Shown in pieces: positions 1-9,650 of a stretch of 32,962 nucleotides of DNA (position 1 is the stretch's first letter; every line of letters starts with the position of its first letter). The translations under genes were made by a program, and so were the position numbers. The notes beneath the pieces were generated by a model. It did not search any database and was not told where the DNA came from. It was given only the letters and a program-made list of their open reading frames with translations. Source of the stretch: Frankiaceae bacterium (GTDB taxonomy: Bacteria > Actinomycetota > Actinomycetes > JAVEEJ01); the NCBI GenBank assembly GCA_030840515.1, contig JAVEEJ010000190.1, positions 1-32,962 of the forward strand, read 5' to 3'.

Positions 1-431
1 TCGATCCCGAGCGTGTGCAAGCCGAGGCAGGACAGCAGGACGTCGACGATCGAGTCGGCAGCACCCACTTCATGGAAGTGGACGTCGGCGGGGGAGATGC
101 CGTGCACGGCGCCTTCGGCAACGGCCAGCCGCTGGAAGACTGCCGCCGCCCTGGCCTTGACGGCGTCCGGGACCGCGGCATCCCGGGTGAGGGCGAGCAC
201 GTCTTCGAGCCGGCGCAGCTGCGGGTCGTCGTCGTTGACCTCGAGTCGCCAGGACATCGCTGCCAGGCCGTTGACGTCTTCCGCACCGACGGAGCCGCCG
301 GCGCTGATCGGCAGCGACGAGAACAGCCGGAGCTCGGCACCATCGGGGAAAGCATCCACGTGGGCCAGCGCTCCGAGCAGCATGTCGCCACTGACCCCCA
401 TCGAGGCGTCGACCCAGGCCACCCGGCTCAC
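1..431 (-). CDS. larC: LarC, nickel pincer cofactor biosynthesis protein (partial, continues beyond window edge)
   Basis: Manual minus-strand translation from GTG at 431: VSRVAWVDASMGVSGDMLLGALAHVDAF...DVHFHEVGAADSIVDVLLSCLGL; GVSGDMLLGAL and VHFHEVGAxDSIVD are LarC hallmarks. GTGA overlap with larB stop. Confidence 0.85.
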   Translation of the reverse strand, partial: MSRVAWVDASMGVSGDMLLGALAHVDAFPDGAELRLFSSLPISAGGSVGAEDVNGLAAMSWRLEVNDDDPQLRRLEDVLALTRDAAVPDAVKARAAAVFQRLAVAEGAVHGISPADVHFHEVGAADSIVDVLLSCLGLHTLGI

Positions 432-1207
432 GTGCGGGCCGCCGCCCGACGCGCGACCCGCGCCGCGAAGACGCCGGCCCCGAAACCGTTGTCGATGTTG
501 ACGACGGTGACACCGGGCGCGCAGGAGTTGAGCATCGCCAGCAGGGCAGCGAGGCCACCGAAGGACGCTCCGTAGCCGACGCTCGTGGGCACCGCGACCA
601 TCGGCACCCCGACGAGGCCGCCGACGACGCTCGGCAGTGCGCCCTCCATCCCGGCCACGACCACGAGGCAGTCGGCAGAGTCGAGGACCGCGCGGTTCGC
701 CAGCAGTCGGTGCAGCCCGGCGACTCCCACATCGGTGACCTGCTCGGTCTCGGCACCGCAGACCGCGGCGGTGACCGCGGCCTCGGTGGCGACGGGAAGG
801 TCGGAGGTGCCGGCGGCCACGATCACCACCCGACCGCGGGCCGACGGCAGCTCGCCGACGTAGGCAGTGGCGCTCACGTCATCGACCACGGCGGCGGGCA
901 GGTCTCGCCGTACTCGCTCCCGGCTCTCCTCGCTCAAGCGGGTGGCGAGTACGGCGCGGTCGCTGGCCGCGGCCAGCCGGCGCAGGAGAGCCACCACCTG
1001 CTCCGGCGTCTTGCCGGCGCCGTAGACCACCTCGGGGTCACCGGTGCGCAGCGCGCGGTGCAGGTCAGGACGTGCCCAGCCCAGGTCCTCGACACCGGTC
1101 GCGTCAGCTCCGAGCGGGCCCGCGGTCAGCACCTCTGCGGCGGTGTCGGCGGGCAGAGTCCCCGCGGCGACCCGCTCGAGGAGCTCGACGAGCCGTGACC
1201 GGTCCAC
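428..1207 (-). CDS. larB: LarB, nickel pincer cofactor biosynthesis (AIR carboxylase-like)
   Basis: MDRSRLVELLERVAAGTLPADTAAEVL...RVVIVAAGTSDLPVATEAAVTAAVCG...DVGVAGLHRLL...VVVAGMEGALPSVVGGLVGVPMVAVPTSVGYGASFGGLAALLAMLNSCAPGVTVVNIDNGFGAG, typical LarB/PurE-like. Confidence 0.9.
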   Translation of the reverse strand: MDRSRLVELLERVAAGTLPADTAAEVLTAGPLGADATGVEDLGWARPDLHRALRTGDPEVVYGAGKTPEQVVALLRRLAAASDRAVLATRLSEESRERVRRDLPAAVVDDVSATAYVGELPSARGRVVIVAAGTSDLPVATEAAVTAAVCGAETEQVTDVGVAGLHRLLANRAVLDSADCLVVVAGMEGALPSVVGGLVGVPMVAVPTSVGYGASFGGLAALLAMLNSCAPGVTVVNIDNGFGAGVFAARVARRAAART

Positions 1208-1260
1208 GGCGCGACCCTACGGTTCAGATCGGCGTTCAGGTGCGGCTACCCTCGGGCCTC

Positions 1261-1857
1261 GTGCCGGCCCTGTCCAAGGACACCCTCGACCTGCTCGCCC
1301 TCGTCGGCGTCGGGGTGGGCGTGGTGGCACTGCTTCTGGGCGTCGGAGCGTTCGTCCGGCTCCACCAGCTGCGTCGCGACTACGACGTGCTGCAGGGCGG
1401 CGACAACAAGGAGTCCTTCATCACCGCCGTCGGGCGGCAGCGCGCCGAGCTGCTCGGCCTGCGCCGCGACATCGACGCGGCGAAGTCCGAGCTCGCGGTG
1501 GCCCGGGCCGAGCTGCACGACGCGATCCGCCACGTGGCGGTGGTGCGTTACGACGCGTTCGCGGACATGGGTGGTCGGCTGTCCTTCTCCGCAGCGATGC
1601 TCGACGACGCCGGCGACGGCCTGGTCATCACCTCCATCAACGGCCGCAGCGAGACCCGCACCTACGCCAAGGGCGTCAAGGCCGGCACCAGCGAGCACAC
1701 GCTCTCTCCGGAGGAACTGCAGGCCATCGGGTATGCCACGGGTACGACGCCGCCTCGGTTGACGCGGCGGGCGCGTAAGGCAGCCGAGGCCGAGCAGGCC
1801 ATGGAACCGCTGCCGGAGCCCGACGGTGACGTCGAAGGCTTCACCGTCCGGCCCTGA
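1261..1857 (+). CDS. DUF4446 family protein (single TM helix + coiled coil)
   Basis: GTG start; N-terminal TM, then RRDIDAAKSELAVARAELHDAIRHVAVVRYDAFADMGGRLSFSAAMLDDAGDGLVITSINGRSETRTYAKGV, characteristic DUF4446. Confidence 0.85.
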   Translation: MPALSKDTLDLLALVGVGVGVVALLLGVGAFVRLHQLRRDYDVLQGGDNKESFITAVGRQRAELLGLRRDIDAAKSELAVARAELHDAIRHVAVVRYDAFADMGGRLSFSAAMLDDAGDGLVITSINGRSETRTYAKGVKAGTSEHTLSPEELQAIGYATGTTPPRLTRRARKAAEAEQAMEPLPEPDGDVEGFTVRP

Positions 1858-1871
1858 CAGAAGGCGCGTCG

Positions 1872-2816
1872 ATGCCTGGACTGCCTCCCCCGCGTTACGC
1901 CTACCTCGGACCCGAGGGGACCTTCACCGAGGCCGCCCTGCGGTCGCTGCCCTCGGCGTCCAAAGCCCACCTGATGCCCTGCTCGACGGTGCCCGCGGCG
2001 CTCGACGCTGTGCGCCAGGGCGAGGCCGACGGGGCCATGGTGCCGCTGGAGAACTCGGTCGAGGGATCGGTCGCCGTCACCCTCGACGCGCTGGCCGTGG
2101 GCGAGCCGTTGCTGATCGCCCGCGAGGTCGTGCTCCCGGTGGCCTTCGCCGTCGCCACCCGGCCCGGCATCGCGCCGGAAGACGTGCGCACCATCGCCAC
2201 CATCCCGCACGCTCACGCGCAGGTGCGTGGCTGGTTGGACGAGCACCTGCCCGGCGCGGCCTTGCTGCCCACCCCCTCCACCGCCGACGGGGCACGGGTG
2301 GTGGCCGAAGGCGGGGCCGACGCCGCGGTGTGCGCGCCGATCGCGGCCGAGCGCTATGGGCTCGTCGTACTCGCCTCCGACGTCCACGACGCACTGGACG
2401 CGCAGACCCGCTTCGTGCTGGCGGTGCGGCCGAGCGGACCGCCGCCACCGCCGACCGGGTGGGACAGGACCTCGCTGGTGGCGTTCATCGCCGACGACCA
2501 CGCCGGTGCGCTGCTCGAGCTGCTCACGGAGCTGGCGGTGCGGGGGGTGAACCTGACGCGCATCGAGTCCCGCCCCACCGGCGAAGGGCTCGGCCGCTAC
2601 TGCTTCTCCATCGACTGCGAGGGGCACGTCGCCGAGCCGCGGGTGGGCGAGGCCTTGGCTGCGCTGCGCCGGACCTGCCTTGACCTGCGGTTTCTCGGGT
2701 CATACCCCCGGGCGGACGCGGCGCCCGAGTCCACGCCACGACGCCGCGGCACGAGCGAGGCCGAGTTCCGGGACGGGGCAGCCTGGGTGGAGCGGCTGCG
2801 GACCGGCCCGGTCTGA
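1872..2816 (+). CDS. pheA: Prephenate dehydratase (ACT domain)
   Basis: YAYLGPEGTFTEAAL...GAMVPLENSVEGSVAVTLDAL...TSLVAFIADDHAGALLELLTELAVRGVNLTRIESRPT. Confidence 0.95.
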   Translation: MPGLPPPRYAYLGPEGTFTEAALRSLPSASKAHLMPCSTVPAALDAVRQGEADGAMVPLENSVEGSVAVTLDALAVGEPLLIAREVVLPVAFAVATRPGIAPEDVRTIATIPHAHAQVRGWLDEHLPGAALLPTPSTADGARVVAEGGADAAVCAPIAAERYGLVVLASDVHDALDAQTRFVLAVRPSGPPPPPTGWDRTSLVAFIADDHAGALLELLTELAVRGVNLTRIESRPTGEGLGRYCFSIDCEGHVAEPRVGEALAALRRTCLDLRFLGSYPRADAAPESTPRRRGTSEAEFRDGAAWVERLRTGPV

Positions 2817-2828
2817 CCGAGAGCAAGA

Positions 2829-2862
2829 AGAGGCCCGGACCCCCCAGCGGGTCCGGGCCTCT
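2829..2862. terminator. Intrinsic terminator-like hairpin after pheA
   Basis: 14-bp perfect inverted repeat AGAGGCCCGGACCC / GGGTCCGGGCCTCT with 6-nt loop; lies between convergent pheA and the small secreted peptide gene. Confidence 0.8.
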
Positions 2863-2901
2863 CCCAGTAGCAGCGGATCAGTGGTGCCGGTGAGCGTTAG
2901 C

Positions 2902-3045
2902 TCACGGGGCGCACTGGTCCACGGTCTGCTCGGTTCCGTTGACGTTCAGGTACAGGTGCACACAGGCGCCCGGGTCAGCGAGCGCAGGTGCGGTGGTGGC
3001 CAGTGCAGCGCCGCCGAGAACGAGAGCAGCAATGAGCTTCTTCAC
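2902..3045 (-). CDS. Small secreted two-cysteine peptide (47 aa precursor)
   Basis: GTG start at 3045 with [57 protein letters not shown]: clear signal peptide, short mature peptide. Confidence 0.65.
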   Translation of the reverse strand: MKKLIAALVLGGAALATTAPALADPGACVHLYLNVNGTEQTVDQCAP

Positions 3046-3169
3046 GGATTCCCCTCCCAGTGGGGTCGTGAGTGGTGTATCGGACATCAGGGTTAACGGG
3101 GGACGTCACGTTTGCTCGCGGGTTCCCACAAAAAACTTTTCGCTGGAACGGCTCGGTAGCCTGCGCAGC

Positions 3170-4435
3170 GTGATCGACCTCCGCACCCTCCGCGACGACC
3201 CGGAGCGGGTCCGCGCCTCGCAGCGGCACCGTGGGGCCGACCCCGCAGCCGTGGATACCCTGCTCGCCGCTGACGCCGCACGCCGGGCCGCGATCTCCGT
3301 GGCCGACGAGCTGCGCGCGGAGTCGAACACCGCAAGCAAGGGCATCCAGGCGGCGGCCCCGGACGAGCGCGCGGCGCTGATCGTGCGGGCCAAGCAGCTC
3401 AAGGACGCCGTGCGGGATGCGGAGCTCGAGCAGGGCCACGCAGAGGACGCGCTGCGCGCGGCGCACCTGGCCATCGCCAACGTGGTCGAGGACGGCGTCC
3501 CTCCTGGGGGTGAGGACGACTACGTCCTGCTCGAGGAGGTCGGAGCCCCCACGGTCGGCCCGGACGCGAAGGACCACCTCGAGCTGGGGGAGCGGCTCGG
3601 TGCCATCGACGTCGAGCGCGGGGCCAAGGTCTCCGGGTCGCGCTTCTACTTCCTCACCGGCGTCGGGGCGCTGCTCGAGCTCGCCCTGGTGAACGCGGCC
3701 ATGGCGCAGGCCGTGTCGGCGGGCTTCACGCCGATGATCGTCCCGGCCCTGGTGCGACCCGAGGCGATGGAGGGCACCGGGTTTCTCGGCGCGCACGCCG
3801 CGGAGGTCTACCGGCTCGAGGCCGACGACCTCTACCTGGTCGGCACCTCCGAGGTCCCGCTCGCGGCCTATCACTCGGGCGAGGTGCTCGACCTGTCCGG
3901 CGGGCCGCTGCGCTACGCCGGCTTCTCGTCCTGCTTCCGGCGCGAGGCCGGTTCCTACGGCAAGGACACGCGGGGGATCATCCGCGTGCACCAGTTCGAC
4001 AAGGTGGAGATGTTCGTGTTCACCACGGTCGAGCAGGCCTACGACGAGCACCGTCGACTGCTGGCGTGGGAGAAGGAGTTCCTCGACGCCCTCGAGCTGC
4101 CCTACCGGGTGATCGACGTGGCGGCCGGCGACCTGGGGTCGAGCGCGGCGCGCAAGTTCGACTGCGAGGCCTGGCTGCCCTCCCAGCAGCGGTGGCTGGA
4201 GCTGACCTCCACGTCCAACTGCACCGACTTCCAGGCACGCAGGCTGGGGGTGCGGGTCCGCGGTGAGGACGGCTCGCTCACGCCCGCGGCAACCCTCAAC
4301 GGCACCCTGTGCGCAGTGCCGCGCACGATCGTGGCGCTCCTGGAGAACCACCAGCAGCCCGACGGCGCCGTACGCGTGCCCGCACTTCTCCAGCCCTACC
4401 TCGGCGGCCGCGAGCTCCTCGAACCGGTGAGCTGA
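3170..4435 (+). CDS. serS: Seryl-tRNA synthetase
   Basis: GTG start; [24 protein letters not shown]...[17 protein letters not shown]...[28 protein letters not shown]...[15 protein letters not shown]...[21 protein letters not shown]. Confidence 0.97.
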   Translation: MIDLRTLRDDPERVRASQRHRGADPAAVDTLLAADAARRAAISVADELRAESNTASKGIQAAAPDERAALIVRAKQLKDAVRDAELEQGHAEDALRAAHLAIANVVEDGVPPGGEDDYVLLEEVGAPTVGPDAKDHLELGERLGAIDVERGAKVSGSRFYFLTGVGALLELALVNAAMAQAVSAGFTPMIVPALVRPEAMEGTGFLGAHAAEVYRLEADDLYLVGTSEVPLAAYHSGEVLDLSGGPLRYAGFSSCFRREAGSYGKDTRGIIRVHQFDKVEMFVFTTVEQAYDEHRRLLAWEKEFLDALELPYRVIDVAAGDLGSSAARKFDCEAWLPSQQRWLELTSTSNCTDFQARRLGVRVRGEDGSLTPAATLNGTLCAVPRTIVALLENHQQPDGAVRVPALLQPYLGGRELLEPVS

Positions 4436-4444
4436 AGACGTCGG

Positions 4445-5254
4445 ATGGACGAGTACGTCGTGCGGTGCGTCGCCACCGACCTCGACGGAACCCTGGTGCG
4501 CACCGACGGGACGATCAGCAAGCGCACCGCTGACGCCCTCGCCGGCGTGGAGGCGGCAGGCATCGACGTCGTCCTGGTCACCGGGCGGCCTCCGCGCTGG
4601 ATGCACCCGGTCGCGGAGGCGACGGGTCACCGCGGGCTGGCCGTCTGCGCCAACGGCGCGCTCATCTACGACCTGCACACGGAGCGGGTCGTCGAGACCT
4701 TCCCGTTGGGCGTGACGGCGGCTGCTGACGTGGTCGACTCGCTGCGGCGAGCGATCGCCGGTGTGAGCTTCGCCGTCGAGCGCGGGGAGAGCTTCGGCCA
4801 CGAGCCCGGCTACCAGACGCGCTATCCGATGCCGGACGGCGTGGTGATCGCACCGATGGACGAGCTGCTTGCCGCTGGCCCTGCCGTCAAGATCCTGGTC
4901 AGGCACGCGTCGTTGTCGGCCGACGAGCTGCTCGCCAGTGCGTCGGAGGTGGTGGGGCAGACCGCGAACGTGACGCACTCCAACGTCAACGACCGGCTGC
5001 TCGAAATCAGCGCCGCCGGGGTGTCGAAGGCCTCGACGCTCGCCCGGCTGTGTGCTGAGCGCGGGATCGACCGCGGTCAGGTCGTCGCCTTCGGCGACAT
5101 GCCCAACGACCTGCCGATGCTGGAGTGGGCAGGCACGTCGTACGCCGTGGCAAACGCGCACCCCGACGTCCTCGCGGCAGTCGACCACGTGACCGCGAGC
5201 AACGACGACGACGGTGTGGCAATGGTGCTCGAACAGCTATTGGGTGGCCGTTGA
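4445..5254 (+). CDS. HAD-superfamily Cof-type hydrolase
   Basis: VATDLDGTLVRTDGTIS...ALAGVEAAGIDVVLVTGRPPRWM...GVSKASTLARLCAERGIDRGQVVAFGDMPNDLPMLEWAGTSYAVANAHPDV. Confidence 0.92.
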   Translation: MDEYVVRCVATDLDGTLVRTDGTISKRTADALAGVEAAGIDVVLVTGRPPRWMHPVAEATGHRGLAVCANGALIYDLHTERVVETFPLGVTAAADVVDSLRRAIAGVSFAVERGESFGHEPGYQTRYPMPDGVVIAPMDELLAAGPAVKILVRHASLSADELLASASEVVGQTANVTHSNVNDRLLEISAAGVSKASTLARLCAERGIDRGQVVAFGDMPNDLPMLEWAGTSYAVANAHPDVLAAVDHVTASNDDDGVAMVLEQLLGGR

Positions 5255-5274
5255 CCCGCATGCTTTGACAGGGT

Positions 5275-6624
5275 GTGCCGGTGATGAAACGCGGGTCGCT
5301 GTGGCGGCATCAGGACTTCCTCAAGCTGTGGACCGGCGAGACGATCAGCGTCTTCGGCTCGTCGATCAGCCAGCTCGCGATCCCGCTGGTCGCCATCTCG
5401 ACGCTGCATGCCACGACGTTCCAGGTCGGCGCGCTCAACGCGGTGGAGACCGCGCCGTTCCTGCTGGTCGCGTTGTGGGCCGGCGTGTACGTCGACCGGC
5501 GCAAGCGGCGCGGGGTCCTGATCGGCGCCGACATCGGTCGTGCCCTCGTACTCGGCTCGATCCCGGTCGTGTTCTGGCTCGGGGGGATGGACGACAACAG
5601 TCGGGCGTCCGGACTCGCGCAGCTCTACGCCGTCGCACTGGTGGCGGGCATCTTGACGGTGTTCTTCGACGTCGCCTACCAGTCCTACCTGCCCTCGCTC
5701 GTGGACCGCGAGCAGCTGGCCGAGGGCAACTCCAAGCTGACGACGACTGAGGCCGCCGCGCAGCTCGCCGGCCCGGGTGCCGCTGGCCTGCTCATCAACG
5801 CGTTGAAGGCGCCGGTGGCGATCGTGGTCGACGCCGCCTCGTTCCTGGTGTCGGCGTTCGCGGTCGGCCTGATCCGGAAGCCCGAGCCCGAGGTGGAGGT
5901 CCCCGAGGGCGGCCACAACTCGGTGCGCAAGGACATCTCGGAGGGCCTGCGTTACGTCACCCGCCACCCGATGCTGAAGAAGATCGCCGGCTGCACGGGC
6001 ACGTCGAACCTCGGCAGCGCCATGACCAATGCAGTCCTCGTGGTCTTCCTGGTCCGGGAGCTCCACTACTCGCCTTCACTCCTCGGCCTGGTGTTCTCGC
6101 TGGGATCGATCGGCTTCCTCGTCGGATCCGTCATCACTGCGCGGGTCACCAACTGGCTCGGCCTCGGTCGCACCATCGTGCTGTCGTCCGGGCTCGCGGG
6201 CTTCGCGACGTTGGTCGTGCCCTTCGTCCCCGCGGACAACAAGGCGCTCTCGGCCCCGCTGGTCGTCGCGTCCAGCATCCTGGTCGGGGTCGGCGTGCCG
6301 ATCTACAACATCGGCCAGGTCTCGCTGCGCCAGGCGATCACGCCCACCCGGCTGCAGGGCCGGATGAACGCCTCGATGCGCTTCATCGTGTGGGGAACGA
6401 TGCCACTTGGCGGGCTCATCGGCGGCGCGCTCGGCGGTCCGCTGGGGCTGCGCAACACGATGCTCGTCGGCGCGATCCTGAACGCCTCATGCTTCCTGTG
6501 GGTGCTGTTCTCCCCGGTGCGCACGCTGAAGGAGATCCCGGAGGTGGAGGAGCCGACCGGCACCGCCGCCGTCGATGTCGCCGAGGCGGAGCACCCCCCG
6601 ACCGGCGCCGCGCCGATGCTCTGA
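5275..6624 (+). CDS. MFS transporter (MefA/drug-efflux type)
   Basis: SLWRHQDFLKLWTGETISVFGSSISQLAIPLVAISTLHATTFQVG... multi-TM, GxxxDRRKRR loop motif. Confidence 0.9.
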   Translation: MPVMKRGSLWRHQDFLKLWTGETISVFGSSISQLAIPLVAISTLHATTFQVGALNAVETAPFLLVALWAGVYVDRRKRRGVLIGADIGRALVLGSIPVVFWLGGMDDNSRASGLAQLYAVALVAGILTVFFDVAYQSYLPSLVDREQLAEGNSKLTTTEAAAQLAGPGAAGLLINALKAPVAIVVDAASFLVSAFAVGLIRKPEPEVEVPEGGHNSVRKDISEGLRYVTRHPMLKKIAGCTGTSNLGSAMTNAVLVVFLVRELHYSPSLLGLVFSLGSIGFLVGSVITARVTNWLGLGRTIVLSSGLAGFATLVVPFVPADNKALSAPLVVASSILVGVGVPIYNIGQVSLRQAITPTRLQGRMNASMRFIVWGTMPLGGLIGGALGGPLGLRNTMLVGAILNASCFLWVLFSPVRTLKEIPEVEEPTGTAAVDVAEAEHPPTGAAPML

Positions 6625-6693
6625 GCAGGAGCTCGACCCTCTGCGTCGAAACACGCGGCACGGGGGCGGATCCGCCCCGTTGGGGGTCGCAAG

Positions 6694-8091
6694 ATGCGCA
6701 AAGCCGTCGCCGTCGTCGCCGTACTCGCCGCCTGCGCCGTGTCAGCGGGCGCGGCCTCCGCCCGCACCACGCCCGTCCCGCGGTTCACCGGCCCGATCCT
6801 GCTGGCGAACACCGACGGGGTCACCGAGCCCCGCATGGCAGTGGATCGCAGGACCGACATCCGCTACGCGGTGGCCAACCTCAAGAGCGGTCCGGCGGCC
6901 GTGTTCGCCTCCACCGACGGCGGCCGGACATTCGGCAAGACGCAAGGGACGATCCCTGGGCAGCAGGCGACGACCATCGACCTGGACATCGTCACCTTGT
7001 CGACCGGTCGCGTCATCGCGAACGAGCTGGACGAAGCGGGCCTGACGTTCCCCACCGGCTACAGCGACGACCACGGCAAGACCTGGCAGGCGTCGTCGGG
7101 CCCCATCGTCGACGTGGACCGGCAGTGGCTCGCGGTCGGGCCGCACGACGAGGTCTACCTGGTGTTCCACAACTTCGTCTCGGGGCTGACTGCGCACGAG
7201 GTCATGGTGCAGAGCTCGACCGACGGCGGGAAGACCTTCGGCGCCCCGGTGCCCGTGACACTGCCCGGGGAGCAGGCCTTCGCCGACCTGTCCTGCGGCG
7301 ACTCGACCGGCCCGTCGGGGATGGCGGTCGACCAGCGCAGCGGTCGCATCTACGTCTCGTTCACCACGCGCACCTCAGCTGTCGGAGGCGGTTGCGGCAA
7401 GAGCGCCACCGGTGAGCCCGGGTTCAACGTCGTGCCCTCCTCGCACATCTGGGTGGCCTCCTCCCCCAACGGCCAGGCCGGCACCTGGAAGACCTCGCTC
7501 GCTGTCGACGCGGCCGAGAGCGGCCTCATCGTCGGCCTCCAGTACTCGCCCGTGCGAGTGGACACGGCGGGAGGCGTGTACGTCGTCTACACGCAGGGCC
7601 TGACCAAGGGTAGCTACGTGTCCGACCTGCACTACGCCTACCTGGCCCCGGGCGCCTCGGCCTGGCGCCAGCACAAGGTCACCGGAACCTCCGGCGGGAT
7701 CCTCTTCGGCCACATCGAGGTCGGCAAGCCGGGGCGGATCGGGCTGGCCTACCTGTACTCCCGCGTCGTCGACGGCGCGACCTTGTGGTTCCCCGCCTTC
7801 TCGCAGACCCTCGACGGCCTCGCTACGCGTCCGCACTTCACGCAGGTCAAGCTGGCCGGCTTCCCGAGTCACAAGGGCAGCGCCGCCCAGATGTCGGGCT
7901 CGTGCGCGACCGGTCCCGGCGCGGGTATCCAGCAGGGGCTGACCTGCGGACGCCAGCTGGACAACTTCGGCACCGCGCTCGATCGCGCGGGCCGGGTGTC
8001 GGTGATCTGGCCCGCCCCGTCGGCCGCCCTCGGTGAGGGGCAGGTCGGGACCTACATCGCCACCCAGCTGTCCGGACCCGGTCTGCTCTAG
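6694..8091 (+). CDS. Secreted sialidase-fold / BNR-repeat protein
   Basis: Signal peptide MRKAVAVVAVLAACAVSAGAASA; Asp-box motifs STDGGRTFG, SDDHGKTWQ, STDGGKTFG. Confidence 0.75.
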   Translation: MRKAVAVVAVLAACAVSAGAASARTTPVPRFTGPILLANTDGVTEPRMAVDRRTDIRYAVANLKSGPAAVFASTDGGRTFGKTQGTIPGQQATTIDLDIVTLSTGRVIANELDEAGLTFPTGYSDDHGKTWQASSGPIVDVDRQWLAVGPHDEVYLVFHNFVSGLTAHEVMVQSSTDGGKTFGAPVPVTLPGEQAFADLSCGDSTGPSGMAVDQRSGRIYVSFTTRTSAVGGGCGKSATGEPGFNVVPSSHIWVASSPNGQAGTWKTSLAVDAAESGLIVGLQYSPVRVDTAGGVYVVYTQGLTKGSYVSDLHYAYLAPGASAWRQHKVTGTSGGILFGHIEVGKPGRIGLAYLYSRVVDGATLWFPAFSQTLDGLATRPHFTQVKLAGFPSHKGSAAQMSGSCATGPGAGIQQGLTCGRQLDNFGTALDRAGRVSVIWPAPSAALGEGQVGTYIATQLSGPGLL

Positions 8092-8116
8092 CGGGCCACC
8101 TAGAGGTAGGGCCCGC
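8091..8116. terminator. Convergent bidirectional terminator hairpin
   Basis: GCGGGCCACC-TAGA-GGT(AG)GGCCCGC spans the facing stop codons of the sialidase-like gene (+) and bpa (-). Confidence 0.55.
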
Positions 8117-8651
8117 TGCCCTCGCGGGGACCCTCTCCGGCCCGCCCGGGCGGGCCACCGGGTGCGCCCATCGGCAGCGCGCGCCGCATCTGCTCGAGCT
8201 GAGCCTGCGCCGCCATCTGCTGGGCGAACAGCGCGGTCTGGATCCCGTGGAACAGCCCCTCGAGCCAGCCGACGAGCTGCGCCTGGGCGATGCGCAGCTC
8301 GGCATCGCTCGGGACGGTCTGCTCGCCGAACGGCAGCGCGAGCCGCTCCAGCTCGGCGACCAGCTCGGGCGCCAGGCCCTGCTCGAGCTCCTTGATCGAG
8401 CTGCGGTGGATCTCACGCAGCCGCACCCGCGACGCGTCGTCCAGGGGAGCGGCGCGGACCTCGTCCAGCAGCTGCTTGATCATCGAGCCGATGCGCATCA
8501 CCTTCGCCGGCTGCTCGACGAGGTCGGTCACCGACGGGGTGCCATCCCCCTCGCCGACCTCCTCGACCGCCATGCCGTCCTCGCTGACAACGACGACACG
8601 GTGCTGCTCGTCCGCGCCGGTGGGCTGCGCCTGCTCAGTCATGGGGGTCAT
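8100..8651 (-). CDS. bpa: Bacterial proteasome activator Bpa (DUF2587)
   Basis: PAKVMRIGSMIKQLLDEVRAAPLDDASRVRLREIHRSSIKELEQGLAPELVAELERLALPF...LVGWLEGLFHGIQTALFAQQMAAQAQLEQMR...C-terminus GPYL. Confidence 0.92.
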   Translation of the reverse strand: MTPMTEQAQPTGADEQHRVVVVSEDGMAVEEVGEGDGTPSVTDLVEQPAKVMRIGSMIKQLLDEVRAAPLDDASRVRLREIHRSSIKELEQGLAPELVAELERLALPFGEQTVPSDAELRIAQAQLVGWLEGLFHGIQTALFAQQMAAQAQLEQMRRALPMGAPGGPPGRAGEGPREGSGPYL

Positions 8652-8702
8652 CCTGCGCTAAACGGTTGGCGCTCACACCCGCCGGGCGGCAGTGTGTGTG
8701 AG

Positions 8703-9650
8703 GTGAACGCATCGACACTGACCCTGCGCGCTCCGCGTGGCGAGGACCTCCACACCGTCTACGAGGTCATCGTCGCCGACGACCGCAACGAGCTCGGCAA
8801 GCCGGACATCGACGAGTCCGACGTCTCCGAGTGGTGGGCCATGCCGCACTTCGACAAGTCGCGCGACGCCTGGATCCTCGAGCGAGAGGGCACCGCCGTC
8901 GGCTACGGACAGACCCACGACCGCAACAAGACAGGTCGGTTCGACACTGACGTCTGGATCAGCGACGAGGAGGACGAGGACGGGTACGGCGCACTGCTCG
9001 ACGCGGCACTGCAACGAGCCCGCGAGCTCCTCGCCGAGACCTCCGCCGACAACAGCGGCGGGCTCAAGCGCCAAGCCTGCACCTGGTCGGTCATGGGTCG
9101 CGAACGGCGTGCCGCATGGCTCGAAGCGCGCGGCTTCAGCAAGGTGCGCCGCTTCTACCGGATGTCCATCACCGTCATCGACGTGGACCCGCCCGAGCTG
9201 CCTGACTGGCTGACGCTGACGCCGCTGGGCAGCAGCGACGAGGACGCGCGCCGGGCCTACCAGGCGATGATGTCGACCGCGTTCATCGGCCACTGGGGGC
9301 ACGTGCCGATCGACTACGACACCTGGCTCGCCCGGGTGACCGCCAGCCCCAACCTCGACTGGGACACGGTCTGGCTGGCCCGGGTCGACGGCGAGCCCGC
9401 CGCGGGCCTCAAGATGCGGATCTACGAGGACGTCGCCTTCATCGACACCGTCGGGACGTTGAAGGAGTTCCGCGGTCGTGGCGTCGCCGGACTGCTGCTG
9501 CGCACGGCCTTCGCCGAAGCGCTGCGGCGCGGCCAGCCCTACGTGGAGCTGGGCGTCGACACCGAGAACGACACCGGTGCGGTGGCGGTCTACGAGAAGG
9601 CCGGGATGTCAGTGGCGTTCGCCCACGACGAGTGGAGCCGTGCGCTCTGA
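8703..9650 (+). CDS. GNAT family N-acetyltransferase (tandem-domain type)
   Basis: GTG start 8703; LTLRAPRGEDLHTVYEV... and C-terminal FIDTVGTLKEFRGRGVAGLLLRTAFAEALRRGQPYVELGVDTENDTGAVAVYEKAGM. Confidence 0.88.
   Translation: MNASTLTLRAPRGEDLHTVYEVIVADDRNELGKPDIDESDVSEWWAMPHFDKSRDAWILEREGTAVGYGQTHDRNKTGRFDTDVWISDEEDEDGYGALLDAALQRARELLAETSADNSGGLKRQACTWSVMGRERRAAWLEARGFSKVRRFYRMSITVIDVDPPELPDWLTLTPLGSSDEDARRAYQAMMSTAFIGHWGHVPIDYDTWLARVTASPNLDWDTVWLARVDGEPAAGLKMRIYEDVAFIDTVGTLKEFRGRGVAGLLLRTAFAEALRRGQPYVELGVDTENDTGAVAVYEKAGMSVAFAHDEWSRAL

Noticed and set aside
3100-3170. T-box riboswitch upstream of serS
   Set aside because: Region before the GTG start is too short and no T-box sequence or specifier stem was recognisable.
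2975-5188. 737-aa minus-strand ORF opposite serS and the HAD gene
   Set aside because: Shadow ORF from high GC; low-complexity Arg/Gly/His/Val-rich translation and complete overlap with well-recognised plus-strand genes.
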